DNA of 11,445 nt from Arcobacter sp. (GTDB lineage Bacteria > Campylobacterota > Campylobacteria > Campylobacterales > Arcobacteraceae), in assembly GCA_016744485.1 (NCBI GenBank), contig JADGEG010000054.1, positions 1 to 11,445 on the forward strand, read 5' to 3'. The translations under genes and the position numbers were made by a program. Below, in pieces: positions 6,716 through 11,445 of the stretch. How positions within the stretch are numbered: the first letter of the stretch is position 1; each line of letters begins with the position of its first letter. The notes beneath the pieces were generated by a model. That model searched no databases and had not been told where the DNA came from. It saw nothing but the letters and a program-made list of their open reading frames with translations.

Positions 6716-7628
6716 ATTTTCTTACATCTGGACCATCAATATCCATTCCATTTGACATATATGCCATGAAATAAAGTAATTCTTTCATCCATGCACTATT
6801 AGCTTTATGTTCATTTTCACCTTGATCTTTATTACACCCAGCCATTCGTCGCTCTAGTGTTCCTAAATTATCCCATTTTAATCTAAAAACAGGGAAATGT
6901 GTAGTTTGTCCTAGAAGTGGAGACATTTTTTCAGCTCTAACTCTTTGACCAGCACCTTGGACATGACATGTTGCACATGAAAGTTTTAAATATCCTCTTT
7001 GTGAATAATATTCCTTTTTACCTCTTTCATAAGCATCAGCAGCTTCTTGGCTATTGATTTTTATATCAACTTTTTTTCCATTTTCCATACTTGCAAAAGA
7101 AAAATAAGCTTCAAGTTTTGCAATTTTACCTTTTTTCATTTTCCATATTTTTTCACCATTTACTTTTAAACAGTCATTAATTGCAGAAGATATTGTAATA
7201 ACTTCACTTCTTTTTTCATCAAAAAATGGATAATCACCAGCAATAGCAGGATTTGAAAAACAAGTAGCAAATGATTTGCCATTTTTAAATTTTTTACGAT
7301 AAATAGCTTCACCTTCTTCAATAGCATCTTCATATGGTGGCATTTCTTTTATTTCGTCATATTGTTCTTTTGCTTTTTTAGCATAAGAATAAGTACCAAT
7401 TGCAAAATCTTTATATTTTACATTTTTAGCATAAGATTCTTCTAGCTCTTCAACAGTAGAATATGGAAAATGATTAGCTTGGGCTTTTGCTGGGTCTTTA
7501 AATTTTGCCTCAGTATATTTAATTAAAGCCAGTCTATCTTTTTCAGCTTGTGCATTAAAACTACTAGCATTTAAAATACAAGTAGTTAATGTAAAAAAAG
7601 CAGTAATTTTTATAGTTTTTATTAACAT
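6714..7628 (-). CDS. soxA: SoxA, c-type cytochrome subunit of SoxXA
   Basis: SoxA pairs with SoxX in the periplasm to couple thiosulfate oxidatively to the SoxY cysteine. The 304-residue protein has a Sec signal peptide (about 1-21) and one haem-binding site, CATCH (218-222). The conserved axial cysteine, which in characterised SoxA is modified to a persulfide, is present in RRMAGCNKDQG (Cys265). The region where diheme SoxA proteins carry their first CxxCH instead reads ATCFSNPA, with Cys123 and a later Cys153 in INDCLK. This is therefore the monohaem form, and the two cysteines may form a disulfide. The ATG is preceded by AAAGGAG about 8 bp away and lies 25 bp after the soxZ stop. Confidence 0.96.
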   Translation of the reverse strand: MLIKTIKITAFFTLTTCILNASSFNAQAEKDRLALIKYTEAKFKDPAKAQANHFPYSTVEELEESYAKNVKYKDFAIGTYSYAKKAKEQYDEIKEMPPYEDAIEEGEAIYRKKFKNGKSFATCFSNPAIAGDYPFFDEKRSEVITISSAINDCLKVNGEKIWKMKKGKIAKLEAYFSFASMENGKKVDIKINSQEAADAYERGKKEYYSQRGYLKLSCATCHVQGAGQRVRAEKMSPLLGQTTHFPVFRLKWDNLGTLERRMAGCNKDQGENEHKANSAWMKELLYFMAYMSNGMDIDGPDVRK

Positions 7629-7653
7629 TATTATTTCTCCTTTAATATTTTGA

Positions 7654-7959
7654 TTATTTTATTTTTCCTGTACTAAGTTGAGTTACTCCTGATAAATCTT
7701 TCCAAGAAATTACAACTTTATCACCTTTATTTGCACCTTTAAATTTAAATTTAATATAAGGATTTTTAGACAAAAACTGACTAGTATTTACTTCATAAAC
7801 TATTCTATCATTCACACTAGCTGTCATATATGTAATAAAGTTTGCTGTTTTTTTATTCTTTTTTGCAAGGAAATGACCTAACATTTCATGTTTTGCAACA
7901 GCTTTAACTGTAACTATACCTTTTTTTAATTTTGCTTTTATTCTTGTTTTTTTTGCCAT
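7654..7959 (-). CDS. soxZ: SoxZ, partner of the sulfur carrier SoxY
   Basis: SoxZ forms the SoxYZ heterodimer that holds sulfur intermediates during thiosulfate oxidation. The 101-residue protein has the family length and the typical beta-rich sequence, for example HEMLGHFLAKK (24-34), the strand around FITYMTASVND and the closing segment VISWKDLSGVTQLSTGKIK. It has no signal peptide, as expected, because SoxZ crosses the membrane bound to Tat-exported SoxY. It contains no cysteine, consistent with SoxY being the carrier. AAAGGG precedes the ATG by about 6 bp. The 56-bp gap from soxY is the widest inside the soxC-soxB run, but I see no promoter or hairpin in it. Confidence 0.95.
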   Translation of the reverse strand: MAKKTRIKAKLKKGIVTVKAVAKHEMLGHFLAKKNKKTANFITYMTASVNDRIVYEVNTSQFLSKNPYIKFKFKGANKGDKVVISWKDLSGVTQLSTGKIK

Positions 7960-8015
7960 TGTTTACCCTTTTATTTTATATATTTTGAATTTTATGATTT
8001 ATATGTAAAAATAAA

Positions 8016-8468
8016 TCAACCACCACAACCACCAATTGTTACTTTTGTTAATTTTGATGCTTTATATAATTTACCATCAGCTGTTTGAGCAACTGCTGTT
8101 ACAGTTCCTGTTTTTGCTAGTCTAATTCTTATTGAATAGTCAATAATTCCATCTTTTGGAACTGAAAATACTGCAACTGTACTTTCTGGATTGGCATCTT
8201 GAAAAATAGCTACTTTTGTAGCTTTTAATTTTGTAGATACAGTAACTGGAATAACAGCACCATTTTCTGCAATATCAGGAGCTTTTAATTTGATTTTACC
8301 TTCTGTAGCACTTGTGCTACCAAATAATTCTTGCATTGCATTATCTACTTTTGTAGCATTCCATAATTTTGGATGACTTGTTCTAAAATTAGCCGCACTT
8401 AAATTTGCTGGTATTATCGTTGTAGCTACAACACCTAAACCTAAACCTAAAAAATTTCTTCTATTCAT
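8016..8468 (-). CDS. soxY: SoxY, covalent sulfur carrier
   Basis: SoxY carries the growing sulfur intermediate on the cysteine of its C-terminal GGCGG tail, seen here exactly at the end (Cys148 of 150). The protein begins with a twin-arginine signal, MNRRNFLGLGLG, with a hydrophobic stretch and a likely cleavage near SAA (24-26), so the folded SoxYZ pair can be exported by Tat. The mature part is the immunoglobulin-like SoxY domain. Cys148 is the only cysteine. The start is supported by AAAGGAAG 5 bp upstream. It follows soxX by 17 bp and is followed by soxZ, the usual XYZA order. Confidence 0.97.
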   Translation of the reverse strand: MNRRNFLGLGLGVVATTIIPANLSAANFRTSHPKLWNATKVDNAMQELFGSTSATEGKIKLKAPDIAENGAVIPVTVSTKLKATKVAIFQDANPESTVAVFSVPKDGIIDYSIRIRLAKTGTVTAVAQTADGKLYKASKLTKVTIGGCGG

Positions 8469-8485
8469 AATTTCTTCCTTTTATA

Positions 8486-8839
8486 CTAATTAATTGTTTG
8501 TAAATAAGCTACTAATGCTTTAATTTCATTATCGTTTAACCATCCATTTTTACCAAATGCAGGCATAGCTGAAATAGGATTTGTTGTATATGGATCATAA
8601 ATTTTATCATACAATGCTTGTGCAGGCCAAGCTGAAAGATATTGTAATTTTGGTCCAAAACTTCCAGGATTTGGTAATTCTTGTCCATTTATTGCATGAC
8701 AGGATATACAATTACCAAATTTTTTAGTAAGAAATATTTTTTCACCTTGTTTAACTAACTTATTACTATTTGCAAAACTGCTACTTATTAGTAAACTACT
8801 AACAGCTGATGCTATTAGTAAATTTTTTATTAATTTCAT
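8486..8839 (-). CDS. soxX: SoxX, monohaem cytochrome c subunit of SoxXA
   Basis: SoxX accepts the electrons released when SoxA joins thiosulfate to SoxY. The 117-residue protein has a Sec signal peptide (about 1-23, ending SFA), one haem site CISCH (44-48) and the axial methionine in SAMPAFGKNG (Met92). GSFGPKL, a segment typical of SoxX, lies between them. It is short for a SoxX but complete. AAAGGGG precedes the ATG by about 5 bp, and it lies 11 bp after soxD. Only its own haem plus the single SoxA haem are present, so SoxXA here should be a dihaem complex. Confidence 0.95.
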   Translation of the reverse strand: MKLIKNLLIASAVSSLLISSSFANSNKLVKQGEKIFLTKKFGNCISCHAINGQELPNPGSFGPKLQYLSAWPAQALYDKIYDPYTTNPISAMPAFGKNGWLNDNEIKALVAYLQTIN

Positions 8840-8850
8840 TTATTCCCCTT

Positions 8851-9939
8851 TTATTTTTTAAAATCTATCATATAATCAACAATTTTATTAAACTGTGCAT
8901 CAGATAAATCCATATTTCCACCCTTTGGTGGCATCCCATTAATTCCATTAATTCCACTTAAATAAACTTTATTTATTCCTTTTTTTAAGATTTCATTCCA
9001 AACAGCTTTATCTCCAGGCATTGGAGCACCTACAGCTTCATTTGAATGGCATGCACTACAACTTTGTTCATATGCTTTTTGCTCATAAGATATGCTTGTT
9101 GGTTTTTCTTGTTTAGGTAAATCTTTTAGTGTAGAAATAGCTGGATCAAAACCTGTAATTTCATAAGCTATACTAACAGCTTTTGATGTTTTACAGTTTT
9201 TCATACATCGTATACCTTGAGCAAGTGGTTTTCTAATTTCTTTTAAATCATTTCTTTTAGGATTTACTGGATAAAAACCTTTTTCATTTGGCATTTTTAT
9301 TTTTAAAAATTTTTCTTTATTTAAGATATATTCATCATCTAGTTCTTCACCATCAATTGTTATATCATTAATTGATAGCATATATGCTACTAGTGCATAT
9401 GTTTCATCATTGCTTAAACTTTTTGGATTTGGAAAAGGCATTGCTGATTGTATATACCAAAATAAGGTACTAGCATATGGCCAATAACTTCCTATTGTTC
9501 TAATTGGAGGTTCATCACCTTCTTTTAATAATTGATTTTTAAGACTTCCTTGACCACCAGCTAGTGTAGGGTAACCACTGCCACCTGTTCCAAATTCACC
9601 ATGACAGTAAGCACATTGAGCTGAGTATAATTCATCACCTTGTTCAACTGAGCCACTTCCATTGGGTAATCCTGTACCATCAGGCATAACATCAAGATCC
9701 CAAGCTTTTATTTCATTATTTGTAGCTTTTCTACCATGATTAAAATTTTTTATATTTTGTTTATTTAAATAATAAGCTTCATATTTACCATTTTTTATAG
9801 GGTAAATAACTGCACCATCTACATTTAATTTAAGTTTTCTATCTTGATTTTTTGAATTATTTCCAAAAGAAGCTATTGTTAACAATGAAGATATTAAAAT
9901 ACCTTTAAATATATTTTTTTTAAGATCTAATATGTACAT
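8851..9939 (-). CDS. soxD: SoxD, dihaem cytochrome c subunit of sulfane dehydrogenase SoxCD
   Basis: SoxD takes the electrons from the molybdenum subunit SoxC as it oxidises the sulfane sulfur on SoxY. Counted from the start chosen here, the protein has 362 residues with a Sec-type N-terminal hydrophobic segment (about 11-25). The first haem domain has CAYCH (109-113) and a candidate ligand in SAMPFP (Met167). A middle segment carries a Cys pair, CMKNC (245-249). The second haem domain has CSACH (294-298) and Met336 in GMPPKGG. An ATG at 9954 is also in frame, but the GGGAGG just inside that longer reading is a Shine-Dalgarno 6 bp before the ATG at 9939, so 9939 is preferred. The start lies inside the end of soxC, overlapping it by 20 bp, which indicates coupled translation. 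Confidence 0.95.
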   Translation of the reverse strand: MYILDLKKNIFKGILISSLLTIASFGNNSKNQDRKLKLNVDGAVIYPIKNGKYEAYYLNKQNIKNFNHGRKATNNEIKAWDLDVMPDGTGLPNGSGSVEQGDELYSAQCAYCHGEFGTGGSGYPTLAGGQGSLKNQLLKEGDEPPIRTIGSYWPYASTLFWYIQSAMPFPNPKSLSNDETYALVAYMLSINDITIDGEELDDEYILNKEKFLKIKMPNEKGFYPVNPKRNDLKEIRKPLAQGIRCMKNCKTSKAVSIAYEITGFDPAISTLKDLPKQEKPTSISYEQKAYEQSCSACHSNEAVGAPMPGDKAVWNEILKKGINKVYLSGINGINGMPPKGGNMDLSDAQFNKIVDYMIDFKK

Positions 9940-11242
9940 TATTAACCTCCCCATTACTTTTAACTTGCCATCCTACAATTGGATTTCTATGATAAATCCC
10001 TTCAACTCCTACATTTTGAATTAGTTTATCAATACTTGGTTGTATATGACCACTATCATCAATTGCTCTTGAAATTATAATTTTTTCTTTAGCATCCCAT
10101 TTTATAATATAAGAAAACCTTGTCCAAGCTTTTGGTAAAACTAAACCTTTTAAAGAAACCTCAGTCCAATTTTTACCACCATCAAGTGAGATGTCAACAG
10201 CTTTAATAGTTCCTCTACCACTCCAAGCGATACCTGAAATTTCTACTAAATCACCTTTTTTTAAATTTTTCCAAGGTTTTTCTGGACATGGTGAAGTTAT
10301 AATAGAGTTTACTTCCATTGGCCAAAAAAAGTTTATCCCTTTTCCATTTGCTTGTAACATTGTATATTTTGAAGTTTCTTCTTTAGAATGCCAAGGTTTT
10401 TTAGAAAACTCTAATCTTTTTAACCATTTAACATTTAAATTACCTTCCCAACCTGGAAGTAATAAACGAACAGGATAACCTTGCTCAGGTCGTAATGCTT
10501 CTCCATTTTGTCCCCAAACAATCATAGCATCGTCCAAGGCTTTTTCAATAGGAATAGTTCTAGCCATTTCAGAATTATCACTACCTTCTGCTAACATCCA
10601 TTTAGCACTTGCTTTTAATCCTAAATCATCAAGAATAGTTTTTAGTCTAACTCCTGTCCATTCAGCACAACTCATCATACCTTTGATAAATTGAAGATTA
10701 TTAAACTGTGGACCTCTCCAACCAGTAGATCCATTAGCAGGACATTCTATAAAATAAATTTTTGATTCACTTGGATATCTTTTTAATTCATCTAAAGTTA
10801 AAACAAGTGGCTTTTTGACAAGACCGTGTATCATTAATCTATATTTAGATGGGTCAATATGAGCAGTTCCTCCATGACTTCTTGAAAAAAATAAACCATT
10901 TGGAGTTATAATTCCTTCTTGTTCATGAAGTGGAGACATAGAAACTGTAGCATATCTATCACCTGATGATAATAAGTCATGTACCCGTCTGATATTATTA
11001 TGCTCATAAGGTGAGGGTATTCCATAAGGATATTTATCAACTTTATCACCTAGCTTTATACCCCATTTTGCTTGTTCTGTAATCGCTAAATCATCTGCTT
11101 TAAGCTTAACTGGTCTTAATATATTTGCACATGCAAGAGCACTTGCTGAATATAAAACAGTTTTTCTAAAAAAGTTTCTTCTAGTATTGTCTTTTTTAGA
11201 TTGTAAGCTTAAATCTAAACTATCAACATTAGCTTTCGTCAT
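9920..11242 (-). CDS. soxC: SoxC, molybdenum subunit of sulfane dehydrogenase SoxCD
   Basis: SoxC is the sulfite-oxidase-family molybdenum protein that oxidises the SoxY-bound sulfane sulfur, a six-electron step passed to SoxD. The 440-residue protein has a twin-arginine signal (NTRRNFFRKT, 19-28, then a hydrophobic stretch) after a longer than usual leader, fitting export of a folded cofactor-containing enzyme. The oxidoreductase molybdopterin domain spans roughly 100-280, with the molybdenum-ligating cysteine in FIECPANG (Cys167), then STGWRGPQF and LLPGWEGNLNVKWLKRLE. The C-terminal Mo-co dimerisation domain covers about 300-430 (ISGIAWSGRGTIKAVDISLDGG). The related sulfite dehydrogenase SorA is the main alternative, but SoxD directly downstream settles the call. 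The ATG has AAGGAGG 4 bp upstream. It is the first gene of the cluster. Confidence 0.96.
   Translation of the reverse strand: MTKANVDSLDLSLQSKKDNTRRNFFRKTVLYSASALACANILRPVKLKADDLAITEQAKWGIKLGDKVDKYPYGIPSPYEHNNIRRVHDLLSSGDRYATVSMSPLHEQEGIITPNGLFFSRSHGGTAHIDPSKYRLMIHGLVKKPLVLTLDELKRYPSESKIYFIECPANGSTGWRGPQFNNLQFIKGMMSCAEWTGVRLKTILDDLGLKASAKWMLAEGSDNSEMARTIPIEKALDDAMIVWGQNGEALRPEQGYPVRLLLPGWEGNLNVKWLKRLEFSKKPWHSKEETSKYTMLQANGKGINFFWPMEVNSIITSPCPEKPWKNLKKGDLVEISGIAWSGRGTIKAVDISLDGGKNWTEVSLKGLVLPKAWTRFSYIIKWDAKEKIIISRAIDDSGHIQPSIDKLIQNVGVEGIYHRNPIVGWQVKSNGEVNNVHIRS
9946..9951 (-). promoter_or_regulatory. Ribosome binding site that decides the soxD start
   Basis: GGGAGG on the minus strand lies within the soxC coding region, 6 bp before the ATG at 9939. 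The alternative in-frame ATG at 9954 directly abuts it on the upstream side and has no comparable site of its own. Confidence 0.7.
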
Positions 11243-11271
11243 TTTTCCTCCTTAATAATTATATAAATTAC

Positions 11272-11303
11272 AATCAAATGACAAAGAATATTGTATTTTG
11301 ATT
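11272..11303 (-). repeat. Inverted repeat in the predicted soxC mRNA leader
   Basis: AATCAAA (11272-11278) pairs with TTTGATT (11297-11303). Inside it, ACAA (11281-11284) pairs with TTGT (11291-11294) across a small internal loop. It lies between the predicted transcription start and the soxC Shine-Dalgarno. The AT-rich stem is weak as RNA and could equally be a protein site on DNA. Confidence 0.4.
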
Positions 11304-11321
11304 TTAAATTGCACGCTTAAG

Positions 11322-11350
11322 ATTATTACTTTTTTTAAACTATTTGTCAA
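11322..11350 (-). promoter_or_regulatory. Sigma-70-type promoter for the sox operon
   Basis: On the minus strand a perfect -35 TTGACA (11350-11345) is followed by a 17-bp spacer and a -10 AATAAT (11327-11322) that matches five of six consensus positions. Transcription would start near 11315, giving a leader of about 70 bases before the soxC ATG. Confidence 0.6.
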
Positions 11351-11363
11351 TTAACTTTGTCAA
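11343..11363 (-). repeat. Direct repeat TTGACAAA x2 overlapping the sox -35 box
   Basis: TTGACAAA occurs on the minus strand at 11363-11356 and again at 11350-11343, 13 bp apart, and the second copy contains the -35 box. An inverted partial copy (TTTGTCA on the minus strand) sits at 11285-11279 in the leader. The arrangement could be an operator, but TTGACA is also simply the promoter consensus. Confidence 0.4.
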
Positions 11364-11382
11364 GTTTGTAATTTGATATTAA

Positions 11383-11402
11383 TTGCTACTTTCTTGCTAC
11401 TT
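11383..11402. repeat. Tandem 9-bp direct repeat one helical turn apart upstream of the sox promoter
   Basis: TTGCTACTT occurs at 11383-11391 and 11394-11402 on the plus strand, with an 11-bp period. It lies about 33 bp upstream of the -35 box. Tandem half-sites in phase with the helix are typical of OmpR-type response regulators, so this is a candidate activator site. No regulator gene is present in the window. Confidence 0.5.
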
Positions 11403-11445
11403 AAGAACATTAAAAGTGGTTTTTATTATAATATATATAATGTAA

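Larger units (their letters stand above)
11243..11445. other. Upstream control region of the sox cluster
   Basis: These 203 bases hold no credible gene on either strand. They contain the soxC Shine-Dalgarno (11247-11253), a leader hairpin, a sigma-70-like promoter and two sets of short direct repeats, each listed separately. The far right end is nearly pure A/T with several TATAAT-like strings on both strands. The next gene lies outside the window. Confidence 0.6.

Noticed and set aside
10191..10478. 95-codon plus-strand open frame
   Set aside because: It is antisense to the well-supported soxC gene, and its translation shows no domain or signal.
11345..11363. The first TTGACA (11363-11358) as the main -35 box
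   Set aside because: A 17-bp spacer from it leads to GTTTAA, a poor -10. The second copy gives AATAAT at the same spacing.
11425..11441. TATAAT-like strings at the right edge as a divergent promoter
   Set aside because: The stretch is nearly pure A/T and matches in both directions, with no -35 at the right distance. The gene it would serve is outside the window.
1..11445. CRISPR arrays, tRNA or rRNA genes, insertion sequences
   Set aside because: No regularly spaced repeats, cloverleaf-like segments, transposase-like proteins or terminal inverted repeats with target duplications were found on reading both strands.

Overview
The window is strongly AT-rich, with short intergenic gaps. Its gene content points to a Campylobacterota bacterium, most likely an Arcobacter-type sulfur oxidiser: a complete periplasmic Sox thiosulfate-oxidation set, a bacterial arginine kinase and a type IV/II-secretion pseudopilin. 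The genus is an inference from content and composition; there is no marker gene here.

Left part, plus strand (1-2396). A 5'-truncated YgjP/DUF45-type zinc metallopeptidase runs in from outside the window. A 261-bp gap follows that holds a possible ORF relic and a good sigma-70-type promoter. Then come a full-length ATP:guanido phosphotransferase (arginine kinase) and, 12 bp downstream, a small pseudopilin-like protein.

Right part, minus strand (11242 down to 2438). This is a long Sox cluster read leftwards in the order soxC, soxD, soxX, soxY, soxZ, soxA, a lipoprotein of unknown function, a periplasmic rhodanese, soxB. A hairpin with a U-rich tail follows soxB. After it come a cytochrome c-thioredoxin fusion protein and a MOSC-domain protein whose start overlaps the fusion gene's stop (ATGA). 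The junctions inside the cluster are tight (20-bp overlap to 56-bp gap) and most genes have a clear Shine-Dalgarno, so soxC to soxB probably form one operon. Its likely promoter is a TTGACA - 17 bp - AATAAT element upstream of soxC, flanked by short direct repeats that could be regulator sites.

How it fits together, from family knowledge. SoxXA attaches thiosulfate to the C-terminal cysteine of SoxY in SoxYZ. SoxB hydrolyses off the terminal sulfone as sulfate. SoxCD oxidises the remaining sulfane sulfur. SoxXA then loads the next substrate, with electrons going to c-type cytochromes. Having soxCD present, and first in the cluster, predicts complete oxidation to sulfate without obligatory sulfur globules. 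The accessory genes are the least understood part: the rhodanese, the unknown lipoprotein, the cytochrome-thioredoxin fusion and the MOSC protein. They are the best candidates for undescribed biology here, plausibly in sulfur-carrier repair, sulfane sulfur transfer and supply of the SoxC molybdenum cofactor.
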